DNA of 64,000 nt from assembly GCF_009664835.1 (NCBI RefSeq), contig NZ_CP045929.1, forward strand, positions 4,340,001 to 4,404,000, given 5' to 3'. The first letter of the stretch is position 1, and each line of letters begins with the position of its first letter. The notes beneath the pieces were generated by a model that was not told where the DNA came from, made no database searches, and was given only the letters and a program-made list of their open reading frames with translations. The stretch comes from Allosaccharopolyspora coralli. GTDB taxonomy: Bacteria; Actinomycetota; Actinomycetes; Mycobacteriales; Pseudonocardiaceae. This document shows positions 39,336 through 48,287 of this stretch, in pieces. A program made the translations under genes and the position numbers.

Positions 39336-39740
39336 TCAGCCGAACAGCCAGAGCACGCCCCGGGCGAAGAGCAGGTCCACTCCGGCGATGAACGACACCA
39401 TGACGACGGAGAAGACCAGCACCACCAGCGTGTATTGCACCAACGACTTGCGCGTCGGCCAGATGACCTTGCGCAACTCGGCGACGACCTCGCGGACGAA
39501 CCGCACGACCGTCGCGATCGGCGAGGTCCGGCCCTGCTGGCGGCCGTCCCGTGCGGGAGTGGCCCGTCCCTTGGGTTCCGTCGTCGCCGCGCCCGCGTCG
39601 TCCGAGCCCGATCCGGCGCTTCCCCGCCCAGCGGCGGACGAGCGGGCGGAGGCACGGCGTTCCCGCCGCGCCGCGGCGCCGGACGGACGGGACGCTTCCT
39701 CGTCGTTCCCGTTCCGCTCCTGCTCGCGGTCCTCGCTCAC
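39336..39740 (-). CDS. secE: Preprotein translocase subunit SecE
   Basis: The 134-residue SecE clamps the SecY channel. The C-terminal 60 residues hold the conserved amphipathic helix (VVAELRKVIWPTRKSLVQYT) and a single membrane helix. The first 70 residues form a basic/acidic disordered extension common in actinobacteria. The start is GTG 39740 with GAGGAGG upstream. Confidence 0.95.
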   Translation of the reverse strand: MSEDREQERNGNDEEASRPSGAAARRERRASARSSAAGRGSAGSGSDDAGAATTEPKGRATPARDGRQQGRTSPIATVVRFVREVVAELRKVIWPTRKSLVQYTLVVLVFSVVMVSFIAGVDLLFARGVLWLFG

Positions 39741-39847
39741 GCACCCTCCTCGCTAGCGCTCGTCGGACGCATGACCGGCGTCGCGCACGCTCACGGTTCC
39801 CGGGAACCGCGGACGTCCATCTCTTCCGCTCACCGTCTGCATCGACG

Positions 39848-39920
<73 letters not shown>

Positions 39921-40124
39921 TCGCGGCCTCTCGACCACAGCACGGGACACCCTCATCCTACGTCGTCGGTCGCTGGCGATGACGACGTTGAGACGATCCG
40001 GGCATCCCGCGGCGCAAAGTGTACGACATGCGTCGACAAGCGTTCCACAGAGCCCCCGGCGACGGCTCGCCGCGCGCCGGGCAGCCTGCAGGAGACCGCA
40101 GCTCATCTGCAATGATGTCATTCC

Positions 40125-41363
40125 ATGTCCGCACCTGACGCACAGTCCCCAGACAGCACCGCCGCGCGACGGGTCTCCGCGCGCATCGGCGGTATCAGCG
40201 AGTCGGCGACACTGGCCGTCGACGCGAAGGCCAAGGCGCTCAAGGCCGCCGGCCACCCGGTGATCGGGTTCGGCGCGGGCGAGCCCGACTTTCCCACGCC
40301 GCAAACCGTCGTCGAGGCCGCCGAGCAGGCGTGCGCCGATCCGCGCAACCATCGCTACAGCCCGGCCTCCGGTCTGCCGGAGCTGCGCGAGGCGATCGCG
40401 GCGAAGACGCTGCGCGACTCCGGCTACGCCGTCGACGCGAGCCAGGTACTCGTCACCAACGGCGGCAAGCAAGCCGTCTACCAGGCGTTCGCGACGCTGC
40501 TCGACCCTGGCGACGAGGTGCTGCTCCCCGCCCCGTACTGGACGACCTACCCGGAGGCGATCTCGCTCGCGGGCGGTGTGCCGGTAACCGTGGAGACCGA
40601 CGACTCGACGGGGTTCGTCGCGACCGTGGAACAGCTGGAGGCCGCGCGGACCGAGCGCACCAAGGTGCTGCTGTTCAACTCCCCGTCGAACCCGACCGGC
40701 GGGATCTACCCGCGGGAGCAGATCGAGGCGATCGGCCGCTGGGCGGTCGAGCACGGCGTCTGGGTCATCACCGACGAGATCTACGAGCACCTCACCTACG
40801 GCGACGCCGAGCACGTGTCGATGCCCGTCGTCGTACCGGAGCTGGCCGACACCTGCGTCGTACTCAACGGAGTCGCGAAGACCTACGCGATGACCGGCTG
40901 GCGCGTCGGCTGGATGATCGGACCGACCGACGTGATCAAGGCGGCGACGAACCTGCAGTCGCATCTGTCGTCGAACGTCTGCAACGTCGCACAGCGGGCG
41001 GCGTTGGAGGCCGTGAGCGGCTCACTCGACGCCGTCGCGGACATGCGCACCGCGTTCGACCGTCGCCGCCGGACGATCGTGGACCTGCTTTCGGCGATCC
41101 CGGGGGTCAGCTGCCCGGAGCCGCAGGGCGCGTTCTACGCCTACCCGTCGGTGAAGGAGCTGCTCGGCAAGGAGATCCGTGGGTCGGTGCCGAACACCAG
41201 CGTCGAGCTGGCCGCGCTGATCCTCGAGCACGCGCAGGTGGCGGTCGTGCCGGGTGAGGCGTTCGGCACGCCTGGCTACTTCCGCCTTTCCTACGCGCTG
41301 GGCGACGAGGACCTGGCGGAAGGCCTCCGCCGCATGGCAGACCTCCTCAAGGAAGCCAAGTAG
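40125..41363 (+). CDS. aspC: PLP-dependent aspartate/aromatic-type aminotransferase
   Basis: The 412-residue protein is a class I (subgroup Ib) aminotransferase, most like aspartate aminotransferases that swap amino groups between aspartate and 2-oxoglutarate. The cofactor lysine is in [15 protein letters not shown] (Lys252). NSPSNPTGG and the Asp/Tyr of [12 protein letters not shown] bind the cofactor, and YFRLSYAL contains the substrate carboxylate arginine. It stands alone on the plus strand between hadB and tRNA-Trp. Substrate preference within the family is inference. Confidence 0.88.
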   Translation: MSAPDAQSPDSTAARRVSARIGGISESATLAVDAKAKALKAAGHPVIGFGAGEPDFPTPQTVVEAAEQACADPRNHRYSPASGLPELREAIAAKTLRDSGYAVDASQVLVTNGGKQAVYQAFATLLDPGDEVLLPAPYWTTYPEAISLAGGVPVTVETDDSTGFVATVEQLEAARTERTKVLLFNSPSNPTGGIYPREQIEAIGRWAVEHGVWVITDEIYEHLTYGDAEHVSMPVVVPELADTCVVLNGVAKTYAMTGWRVGWMIGPTDVIKAATNLQSHLSSNVCNVAQRAALEAVSGSLDAVADMRTAFDRRRRTIVDLLSAIPGVSCPEPQGAFYAYPSVKELLGKEIRGSVPNTSVELAALILEHAQVAVVPGEAFGTPGYFRLSYALGDEDLAEGLRRMADLLKEAK

Positions 41364-41446
41364 CCGGGCGGCAAATTCGCGCGAATTTGCCACTTCTTGT
41401 GCGAAGTGCACAGGGGGTGGGGCTGCCTGCCCGCCTGCCTTCTGGT

Positions 41447-41493
41447 GCGAACGGCACTTTCGCCTCGTGTCGCGGGGTGAAAGTGCCGTTCGC
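41447..41493. terminator. Palindromic terminator/repeat between aspC and hadB
   Basis: GCGAACGGCACTTTC (41447-41461) pairs perfectly with GAAAGTGCCGTTCGC (41479-41493) around a 17-base loop. It lies between convergent genes and belongs to the same repeat family as 22528-22576 and 36665-36896. Confidence 0.75.
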
Positions 41494-41512
41494 CTCAGCG
41501 GTCCTGGCGGAG

Positions 41513-41935
41513 TCAGGGTAGGCGGACGTGGGCTTGGGCTCCGCCGAGAACGGCTTGGTCGGCCGCCTTGGCCGTGATCGTCACCTTGACGGTGCCGTCC
41601 TCGTTGATCGCGGCGACCTTGCCCGTGACGGTGATCTCCGTACCGACCCCGTCGTCGGGCACGACGACCGGCCGGGTGAAGCGCACGGAGTAGCGCGCGA
41701 CGGCCCCGGGATCACCCGCCCATTCGGTGACGATCCTGCCCGCCAGCGCCATCGTGAGCATGCCGTGGGCGATCACGTCGGGAAGGCCGACCTCGGTGGC
41801 GAAGCGTTCGTTCCAGTGAATCGGGTTGAAGTCCCCGGAGGCACCCGCGTAGCGAACGAGGTCGGCGCGCGTGACGGGGACCGTGAGCGCGGGCAGTTCG
41901 TCGCCGACCGTCACCTCGGAGAGTGTCGGTGTCAT
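41513..41935 (-). CDS. hadB: MaoC-type (3R)-hydroxyacyl-ACP dehydratase subunit HadB
   Basis: The 140-residue hot-dog protein has the hydratase-2 motif YAGASGDFNPIHWNERFA with the catalytic Asp and His, followed by GLPDVIAHGMLTMALAG. It is the catalytic partner in HadAB, which dehydrates 3-hydroxyacyl chains in fatty-acid (in mycobacteria, mycolic acid) elongation. Its ATG overlaps the hadA stop by four bases. The hadC gene that follows hadB in mycobacteria is missing here. Confidence 0.9.
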   Translation of the reverse strand: MTPTLSEVTVGDELPALTVPVTRADLVRYAGASGDFNPIHWNERFATEVGLPDVIAHGMLTMALAGRIVTEWAGDPGAVARYSVRFTRPVVVPDDGVGTEITVTGKVAAINEDGTVKVTITAKAADQAVLGGAQAHVRLP

Positions 41936-42396
41936 GCCTGATCCCCTTCTTCGGCGGTGCCGCGGGCGACGAGCAGCGACGTGGCGGTGCACACGCGTTC
42001 GCCGTCGACGCTGCCGACCTCGGCCCGCACGGTGAGGAAGTCGTTGCCCGCACGGGCCATGATGTCGTCGACGTGGACGACGGTGACGAGTCGGTCGCCC
42101 GCACGGATCGGCCGGTGGTGGACGAACTCCTGCTGGCCGTGCACGACCCGGCTGTAGTCGAGACCGAGCTCCGGGTCTCCCACCAGTGCGTCGTGGGCGC
42201 CCATGGACAGAATCACCGCGAAAGTGGGCGGTGCGATCACGTCCGGGTGGCCTGCGGCCTTCGCCGCGTCGGTGTCGCGACACACCTCGGAGTCGTCGTG
42301 GACGGCGTCGGCGAATTCGCGGATCTTCTCGCGGCCGACCTCGTAGGGCGGCGTCGGTGGGTATTCACGTCCGATGAATGCTTGATCGAGCGGCAC
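41932..42396 (-). CDS. hadA: FAS1-like dehydratase subunit HadA
   Basis: The 154-residue protein is the partner hot-dog subunit without the Asp-x-Asn-Pro-x-x-His motif (FADAVHDDSEVCRDTDAAKA instead). It has the family segment VIAPPTFAVILSMGA that shapes the acyl channel. The start is GTG 42396 with a weak ribosome site. It lies downstream of rpmG and overlaps hadB, the arrangement known from mycobacteria. Confidence 0.9.
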   Translation of the reverse strand: MPLDQAFIGREYPPTPPYEVGREKIREFADAVHDDSEVCRDTDAAKAAGHPDVIAPPTFAVILSMGAHDALVGDPELGLDYSRVVHGQQEFVHHRPIRAGDRLVTVVHVDDIMARAGNDFLTVRAEVGSVDGERVCTATSLLVARGTAEEGDQA

Positions 42397-42440
42397 GCCA
42401 GCAGGTTACCGGAGCGGCGGAGCGGGACGCGCAGACGCGA

Positions 42441-42471
42441 GAACCCGCCGCGGCGATTGCCGGGCGGGTTC
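42441..42471 (-). terminator. Hairpin between rpmG and hadA
   Basis: GAACCCGCC (42441-42449) pairs with GGCGGGTTC (42463-42471) around a GC-rich 13-base loop, 36 bases after the rpmG stop. No U run follows. It may partly uncouple rpmG from hadAB. Confidence 0.55.
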
Positions 42472-42506
42472 GTCGTCGTGGTCGGATCGGAGTCGATCCG
42501 CTGCGG

Positions 42507-42671
42507 TCAGCGGGTCTCCTTGTGCACGCGGTGCGTGCCGCAGTTCGTGCAGAACTTCTTCATCGCCAGCCGGTCCGGGTCGTTGCGCCGGTTCTTGCGG
42601 GTGATGTAGTTGCGGTTCTTGCACTCCTCGCACGCCAGCGTGATCTTCGGGCGGACATCGGTGGTGGCCAC
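42507..42671 (-). CDS. rpmG: 50S ribosomal protein L33, zinc-binding type
   Basis: The 54-residue L33 reads [20 protein letters not shown] and continues to [14 protein letters not shown]. The two CxxC pairs identify the zinc-binding (C+) form; many actinobacteria also keep a zinc-free paralogue used under zinc starvation. The start is GTG 42671 with GAAAGG upstream. It lies between tRNA-Met and hadA. Confidence 0.95.
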   Translation of the reverse strand: MATTDVRPKITLACEECKNRNYITRKNRRNDPDRLAMKKFCTNCGTHRVHKETR

Positions 42672-42757
42672 GGCGGTGCCTTTCTCTGCTCGGCGCTGCT
42701 GGTGCGACTGTTTCCGCGTCGCGGTACTCGGTGCTCGCGGGGATCAGCCGGGGACGG

Positions 42758-42830
42758 TAGCGGTGGCCGGACTTGAACCGACGACACAACGATTATGAGC
42801 CGTTTGCTCTACCAACTGAGCTACACCGCC
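42758..42830 (-). tRNA. metT: tRNA-Met (CAT), elongator type
   Basis: The 73-base sequence folds with acceptor GGCGGTG/CACCGCT, D stem GCTC/GAGC, anticodon stem AACGG/TCGTT, loop CTCATAA and T stem GTCGG/CCGGC. Anticodon CAT with this anticodon stem (no GGG/CCC run) marks elongator, not initiator. The first acceptor pair is G-U, not the usual G-C. Confidence 0.93.
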
Positions 42831-42909
42831 TCGCGTGTGACACACGGTATCCCACGCCAAAACAGCCGCGGTACCCAATTTTACCCGAGCAGCCACGGCT
42901 GTCTGTCGA

Positions 42910-42982
42910 GCCCCATTACGGAATCGAACCGTAGACCTTCTCCTTACCATGGAGACGCTCTACCGACTGAGCTAATGGGGCG
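42910..42982 (-). tRNA. thrT: tRNA-Thr (GGT)
   Basis: The 73-base sequence folds as a cloverleaf with acceptor GCCCCAT/ATGGGGC, D stem GCTC/GAGC, anticodon stem TCTCC/GGAGA, loop ATGGTAA (anticodon GGT) and T stem TACGG/CCGTA. It heads the Thr-Met-rpmG-hadAB cluster. Confidence 0.95.
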
Positions 42983-43076
42983 TTGCTCGTTGCCGAACGA
43001 GGGGAACTCTACACACCCCGTCGGCACTGCTCCCATCCGGGGTCGGCTTCACCGAAAGTGCTGGTCATCGTGGCAT

Positions 43077-45713
43077 TCACTGCGCGAGCGTCAAGATCGT
43101 CTCGTCCGCCGGGCCGACGCCGCGCTCGGTCCGCGCGTGCAACCACGCCTCGAAGCGATCCTCGGACAGCGGGCGCGAGATCAGATACCCCTGCGCGATG
43201 TCACAGCGCATCGTGACGAGCTGGTCCCGCGCGGCGTCGTCCTCGACTCCCTCGGCCACGACCACGAGGTCCAGCGAGTGCCCGAGCTCGACGATGGAGC
43301 GCACCACCGCCATGTCGCCGAGATCGGTGCCCATGCCCAGCACGAAGCTCTTGTCGATCTTGACCTCGTCCACGGGCAGCTGGCGCAGGTACGCCAGCGA
43401 GGAGTACCCGGTGCCGAAGTCGTCGACGGCCAGCACCACGCCCATCGTCCGCAGCCGCCGCAGCACCGGCAGGGAACGGTCCGGGTCGGCCATGACACTC
43501 GACTCGGTGAGCTCGAAAGTGAGCAGTTCCGGCGGCACGTTCGCCTGCTGCAGTGCTTCGGCCACCCGGTCCGGGAACGACTCGTCCGCGAGGTTGCGCA
43601 CCGACAGGTTCACCGCCGCCGACATCCGCAGTCCCCGGTCCATCCACTCCCGGACCTTCGTCAGAGCCCGCTCGAGCACGAAGAACGTGAGCGCGTCCAC
43701 CAGCCCGGTGGCCTCGACCACCGGGACGAACTCGTCCGGGCTCAGCCGTCCGTACTCGGGATGCGACCACCGGACCAACGCTTCGGCACCGACGAGCTTC
43801 CGGTGCGGCAAGGCGACCTTCGGCTGGTAGTGCACCTCGATCTGACCCGCGTCGAGCGCCTGCCGGAACTGGGTGACGAGCTGGAACCGGCGCAGGAACA
43901 CCTGCCCCATCGCCGTGGCGTACCGACGCACACCGTCGTCGCCGTTGCGCGCCGCGCGCACGGCCAGGTCCGCGCGCTGCAGCAGGGTGTCGACGTCGGT
44001 CTCGCTCTCCCCGCCGTCGTCCGGTGCCGGACTGGCGTAACCGGCGACGCCGGTTGCCTCCACGACCAGCTTGTCCAGCGGATACGGCTCGGAAATGACC
44101 TCCCGCACCTGCTCGGCGACGTCGTGGGCCTCCTCGTCGGAGTGGTCCAGCAGCAGGGCCGCGAACGAATGGGCCTCCAGCCGAGCCAGCGGCGCTCCGT
44201 CGCCGAGCGTCTCCCGCATCCGGTGACCCGCGTGCACCACCATCCGGTCGCCCCACGTGTACCCGACCGCTTCGCTGACCTCCGTGAGCAGGTCGAGGTC
44301 GACGCGCAGCACCGCCGCGTCACCGCCGTTGCGGAGCACCTCGGCGGCGACCTCACGGAACCCGGTGCGGTTGAACAATCCCGTCAGCGGGTCGTGGTAA
44401 GCGTCGTGACGCAACCGGGCAAGCAGCCGCCGGTTGTCCATCGCGGTGGCCAGGTGACTCGCGAGGGTGTGCAGCAGCCGGATGTCGGCCCGTCCGAATC
44501 CGCGCCACCGGCTGACCCGGTCGTGAACCTCGACGGCACCGAGCAACTGGCTGGCTCCCCGCAGCGGGACGGCCAACGACTCGTACGCGCCGCGCTGGCG
44601 CAGCGCACGTCGCACTTCCTCCGGGGCGTCGTGAGCTCGGAACGAACGGGCGTGACTGCCCGGCAGCTGCATCAGAGGGTCTTCCCGCAGCGCGTGCGGC
44701 CCCGCCTGCTCCGCGGCCTCCGGCAGCGGTTCCCCGGCGACGAGAGTGCTGACTTCCCCGGTCGGTCCGAGCCGGAGTCGCAGCACGACCCGGGTCGCGT
44801 TGAGCTGTTCACGGATGCGTTCCGCGACCGGTTCCCACTCCGCCATCGGGTCCTGCTCGACGAGCGCGGAACCGGACGGCCCACGGGTGGCGGTCTGTCC
44901 GGACCGGGCGACGCTGAGGCTCACGTCGCTGAGCGACTCCAGGTCGCGCTGTTCCCGCAGCAGCCCCGAATACGCCCGGTACAGGCCGAAGACCGCCGCG
45001 GACAGCAACGCCACCAGGGCCCATCCCCACGGCGTCATCACCGCGACCTCGTAACCGACGAGCCCGACGGAGGTGTTGAACACACCGATCACGAGGGTGC
45101 GCACTCCGAGCCGGACCCCGGCGGTGACGCGCGTCCCGCCGCCGAGCGCGTGCAGGGCGGCCAATGCGAAACCGCAGCTGAGCAGGGAACACGTGAGCGT
45201 GCCGACCGCGGCGCCGAACCAATCGGGCGCGACGTCGCCCAGCGAGCGAGTGATCGCGTGCGCCGTCGCGAACGGCACCGCGATCTCCAGGCCCATGACG
45301 CCCGCGTTGTAGACCATGTGGGTCGAGGCTCGCCTCCCGACCTGTGCGACGAGCCCGGCGATCAGGTTGGCCAGCAGAACGACCTCGAAGGGCGCGGTGA
45401 GCAACCCGATCAGCAGCGGGATCTCGGTGAACGAGATCGTCCAGCCGACCCGTTTGACGTCGATGTCGATGGTGAGCTGCTCGGCGAGCAGAAACCCGAG
45501 CGTCAGGCAGGCTCCGATGAGCAGCAACTGCGGGTCGTAGTCGAACGGCAGCCACACCGAGGTCGCCACACACGCGACGACGCCCGCGACGAACACGCTC
45601 AACGAGAACCAGAGGAAGACCTTGCGACGTCCCGGCTCGACCTCGGCTCGCACCGGCGGCCTGGGTGCGTCGGGAGGCGCATGCGGGTCGAGGGAGCGAT
45701 GACGCTCGATCAT
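43077..45713 (-). CDS. Membrane c-di-GMP protein: sensor, GAF, degenerate GGDEF, EAL
   Basis: The 878-residue protein has about eight membrane helices (about 32-265), a GAF-like domain (about 295-435), a GGDEF domain (about 445-600) and an EAL domain (about 620-865). The EAL domain keeps EALVRW (from Glu644), the DDFGTGYSSLAYLRQLPVDE loop, KIDKSF and QGYLISRP, so cyclic-di-GMP hydrolysis is likely. The GGDEF site reads EAHSF (513-517), so cyclase activity is not expected; it may bind GTP or act as an effector. ATG 45713 has GGAGGG four bases upstream; the open frame extends 54 codons further without support. The signal sensed is unknown. Confidence 0.88.
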   Translation of the reverse strand: MIERHRSLDPHAPPDAPRPPVRAEVEPGRRKVFLWFSLSVFVAGVVACVATSVWLPFDYDPQLLLIGACLTLGFLLAEQLTIDIDVKRVGWTISFTEIPLLIGLLTAPFEVVLLANLIAGLVAQVGRRASTHMVYNAGVMGLEIAVPFATAHAITRSLGDVAPDWFGAAVGTLTCSLLSCGFALAALHALGGGTRVTAGVRLGVRTLVIGVFNTSVGLVGYEVAVMTPWGWALVALLSAAVFGLYRAYSGLLREQRDLESLSDVSLSVARSGQTATRGPSGSALVEQDPMAEWEPVAERIREQLNATRVVLRLRLGPTGEVSTLVAGEPLPEAAEQAGPHALREDPLMQLPGSHARSFRAHDAPEEVRRALRQRGAYESLAVPLRGASQLLGAVEVHDRVSRWRGFGRADIRLLHTLASHLATAMDNRRLLARLRHDAYHDPLTGLFNRTGFREVAAEVLRNGGDAAVLRVDLDLLTEVSEAVGYTWGDRMVVHAGHRMRETLGDGAPLARLEAHSFAALLLDHSDEEAHDVAEQVREVISEPYPLDKLVVEATGVAGYASPAPDDGGESETDVDTLLQRADLAVRAARNGDDGVRRYATAMGQVFLRRFQLVTQFRQALDAGQIEVHYQPKVALPHRKLVGAEALVRWSHPEYGRLSPDEFVPVVEATGLVDALTFFVLERALTKVREWMDRGLRMSAAVNLSVRNLADESFPDRVAEALQQANVPPELLTFELTESSVMADPDRSLPVLRRLRTMGVVLAVDDFGTGYSSLAYLRQLPVDEVKIDKSFVLGMGTDLGDMAVVRSIVELGHSLDLVVVAEGVEDDAARDQLVTMRCDIAQGYLISRPLSEDRFEAWLHARTERGVGPADETILTLAQ

Positions 45714-46153
45714 CCACCCTCCTGCGTCGCTGGCACCTGCGGCGTTGCGTCGGACCGACGGCGCCGGGCCGTTGTCGCCGACGATCGTGACGCACGACGG
45801 GCAGGCTTGAACAGTGCCAGTTGTCGGCAGTGGACGCCGCCGCACGCGCGAGGCACGGCCCCACTTGCACGACACGACTGCTCAAACTGGACGCCCGTGC
45901 GGAACTGACCTGCGGAGAAGGCACACCGAGACCCGGGCCCGTCCGAGAGGCCGACTCCGCACCGACCACAATGGACGAGGTGTGACGATTCCCCCACCAA
46001 CGAATGCGGCCGGACACGGTACGTAGCACCTGGTCACGACCAGTGATGTCGCGGCATCACGCGAGATCAGTGTGCCCTGCGTGCGGACACCGAGTCCAGC
46101 GGTCCGGTGTGGACGAGCGGGGACACCCCCGCACCGGGGATTAGAGTTCGGCT
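45714..46153. other. Divergent intergenic region with two small palindromes
   Basis: These 440 bases separate the GGDEF/EAL gene (minus) from the small plus-strand gene at 46154. Two neighbouring inverted repeats occur: CTGGTC-AC-GACCAG (46030-46043) and GTGATG-TCGCGG-CATCAC (46043-46060), which share one base. They could be operator sites. No coding region is convincing. Confidence 0.45.
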
Positions 46154-46459
46154 GTGCAGGATCCGACGACCCCGCTCGTGGCGACGGCCGACCTCGACGG
46201 CCTCGCCGGGGCGTTCACGGTGCTCGACACCCACGCGGAGCTCAATCACCGCTATCGAAAGCTGATCGAGGACTCGTACGCGCAGCTCGCGGCCGAGCGG
46301 GTCCGTCTGACCCAGGCGCGCGGCATGGCGAAGAAAGTGCAGGTGCTGGTCCGGGCCGCGGGGCCGGAGTTCCGGGACACCCTCGGCGAACCGGAGCGCA
46401 CCGCTCTCGACGCAGGCCTGACCCAGGCCGAGACGCTCATCCAGCACGCGCACCCCTGA
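46154..46459 (+). CDS. Small helical protein of unknown function
   Basis: The 101-residue product is predicted to be almost fully helical (ELNHRYRKLIEDSYAQLAAERVRL), with no signal peptide or membrane segment. The GTG start 46154 has only a weak ribosome site, and I recognise no family. Coding support is the length, codon bias and position between two minus-strand genes. Confidence 0.5.
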   Translation: MQDPTTPLVATADLDGLAGAFTVLDTHAELNHRYRKLIEDSYAQLAAERVRLTQARGMAKKVQVLVRAAGPEFRDTLGEPERTALDAGLTQAETLIQHAHP

Positions 46460-46512
46460 GTGCGTGTCAGTGACCCCCAACCTCCACAATGCCGGCCGAG
46501 AGGGCGTGCTGG

Positions 46513-47145
46513 TCAGCCAGCGGCCTGACCGGGGAGATGTTGCTGTTCCTGGCTCTGCAGGAAGAACCGCATCGCGTACTCGACGAGCGTGATCAACGTG
46601 CGCTTCGTCGACTCCCGGTCGCGGGCGTCGCACTGCACGATCGGCACGTCCGGGGCGACGGCCAACGCGTCGCGCACGTCCTCGACGCCGTGCTGTACCG
46701 CGTCCTCGAACCGGTTGATCCCGATCACGTACGGCAGCCCCCGGTCCTCGAAGAAGTCCACGGCCGAGAACGAGTCCGCGAGCCTGCGGGTGTCCACGAG
46801 CACGATCGCCCCGATCGCACCCCGCACGAGGTCGTCCCACATGAACCAGAACCGCTGCTGACCGGGCGTGCCGAACAAGTACAGGATCAGGTCGGAGTCC
46901 AGCGACAGCCGGCCGAAGTCCATCGCCACCGTGGTGGTGGCCTTGTCGGGCGTGGCGGCGAGGTCGTCGATGCCGGTGCTGGCCTCGGTCATCACAGCTT
47001 CGGTACGCAGCGGCACGATCTCCGAGACCGACCCCACGAAGGTCGTCTTCCCCGCGCCGAAACCGCCCGCGATGACGATCTTCGCCGAGCTCGTCGGCGT
47101 CTTCGACGTCTGCGTCTGCGCGCCCCTAAAGTCGGCGGAGTCCAC
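46513..47145 (-). CDS. cvnD: Conservon GTPase-like protein CvnD
   Basis: The 210-residue Ras/MglA-like protein has P-loop GGFGAGKTTFVGSV, switch-II FGTPGQQRFWFMWDDLV and the guanine motif INRFED (in place of NKxD). In Streptomyces conservons, CvnA-D assemble a membrane signalling complex like a eukaryotic G-protein system. The GTG start lies inside the end of cvnC (20-base overlap). It is the last gene of the conservon. Confidence 0.9.
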   Translation of the reverse strand: MDSADFRGAQTQTSKTPTSSAKIVIAGGFGAGKTTFVGSVSEIVPLRTEAVMTEASTGIDDLAATPDKATTTVAMDFGRLSLDSDLILYLFGTPGQQRFWFMWDDLVRGAIGAIVLVDTRRLADSFSAVDFFEDRGLPYVIGINRFEDAVQHGVEDVRDALAVAPDVPIVQCDARDRESTKRTLITLVEYAMRFFLQSQEQQHLPGQAAG

Positions 47146-47662
47146 TCAACACCCTTTCCATCAACATCAAGTGCGGCTCGCTACCGCTGTCCGACACGGT
47201 CTGGTGCACCGTGATGAGGCCGAGTTCGGCCATGTCGGCCAGCAGCACCCTGGCGACACCGAGCGGCACGGACAGCAGCGACGCCACCTCCGCGACCGAC
47301 CGGGACTCGTGGCACAACTCCACGACGGACTGGTGTTCCAGGCTCAGCCGAACGCCGGGACGGTAGTTGTCGCTGGTCGAGACCAGCGTCTCCAGTTCGA
47401 GCTGGACCTGCGAGCGGGTCCGGCCGCCGGTCCACGCGTACGGCCGGATGCTCGACGCGACTTCGCTGTCCGCCTGCTCGTCCCGCGGCCCCGGCCCGGG
47501 CTGCTGACGCGGCAACCGGGGAGCCACGGTGTCCTGTTCAGGTCGTTCCTGCTCCGGCTCCCGCTTCCGGGATCGTCGACCGCCCCGGCCGAACGTGAAG
47601 CCGTTGACGACGTCGGCGAACGAGTTCTCGTCACCCTGGTCGTCGGTGTCCCACCCGTTCAC
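47126..47662 (-). CDS. cvnC: Conservon protein CvnC (DUF742)
   Basis: The 178-residue protein has a disordered charged N-terminus (1-75). A DUF742 winged-helix-like domain follows (about 73-178; IRPYAWTGGRTRS, SVAEVASLLSVPLGVARVLLADMAE). The SLLSVPLGVARVLL helix-turn-helix-like segment is typical. It overlaps cvnD and lies 57 bases after cvnB. Confidence 0.9.
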   Translation of the reverse strand: MNGWDTDDQGDENSFADVVNGFTFGRGGRRSRKREPEQERPEQDTVAPRLPRQQPGPGPRDEQADSEVASSIRPYAWTGGRTRSQVQLELETLVSTSDNYRPGVRLSLEHQSVVELCHESRSVAEVASLLSVPLGVARVLLADMAELGLITVHQTVSDSGSEPHLMLMERVLSGLRRL

Positions 47663-47719
47663 TGCCTATCCACCCTTCAGGCCCGGCCCGTCGAACGCTG
47701 GGTCCGCTTCCATCGATGG

Positions 47720-48151
47720 TCACACCAACTGCTCGGCCGCGGATCCCTCGAGATGGTGGCGCAACTCGGGTGTCAGAATCTGCCCGACACGCTCGACGAG
47801 CATCGCCATCTCGTACGCGATCAGACCCATGTCACAACCGGGTGCGGCGAGCACGGTCAGGCTGGACCCGTCACTGATCGACATCTGGAGCAAGATACCC
47901 CGCTCCATCTCGACGATCGTCTCGATCACCACGCCCGCCTCGAAGCAGCGGGCCGCTCCCTGGGTGAGGCTGAGCAGCCCGGACGAGACGGCGGCGAGCT
48001 GATCACCACGGTCCCTGGGCAGCCCCTCCGACGACATGAGCAGCAACCCGTCCGCGGACACGACGATGGCGTGCGCGGCGCCTGCGACCCGCTGCGTGAA
48101 GTCCGTGATGAGCCAGCTGAACTGGCGTGACTTCATCTGGGGAGAGGTCAT
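47720..48151 (-). CDS. cvnB: Conservon protein CvnB (roadblock/LC7)
   Basis: The 143-residue roadblock/LC7 protein (FSWLITDFTQRVAGAAHAIV, VSADGLLLMSSEGLPRDRGD) resembles MglB-type GTPase partners and probably modulates CvnD. ATG 48151 has AGGAGG five bases upstream. It follows cvnA by 136 bases. Confidence 0.92.
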   Translation of the reverse strand: MTSPQMKSRQFSWLITDFTQRVAGAAHAIVVSADGLLLMSSEGLPRDRGDQLAAVSSGLLSLTQGAARCFEAGVVIETIVEMERGILLQMSISDGSSLTVLAAPGCDMGLIAYEMAMLVERVGQILTPELRHHLEGSAAEQLV

Positions 48152-48287
48152 GCGTCCTCCTGTGCTCGTGCCGGGTACCCGCACCCGGGCGGGCGCGTGG
48201 GCGTGGTGCTCACGCACCCTCCTGCGATCGGCTCGAAGCCCGAGGGGGTTGAGCGGTGGCTGAGTTCCTGCCGGACCTGCTGCACTG

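Noticed and set aside
42795-45908. A 1037-codon plus-strand open frame opposite the GGDEF/EAL gene and two tRNAs
   Set aside because: It runs through tRNA genes and is antisense to a protein with clear EAL motifs.
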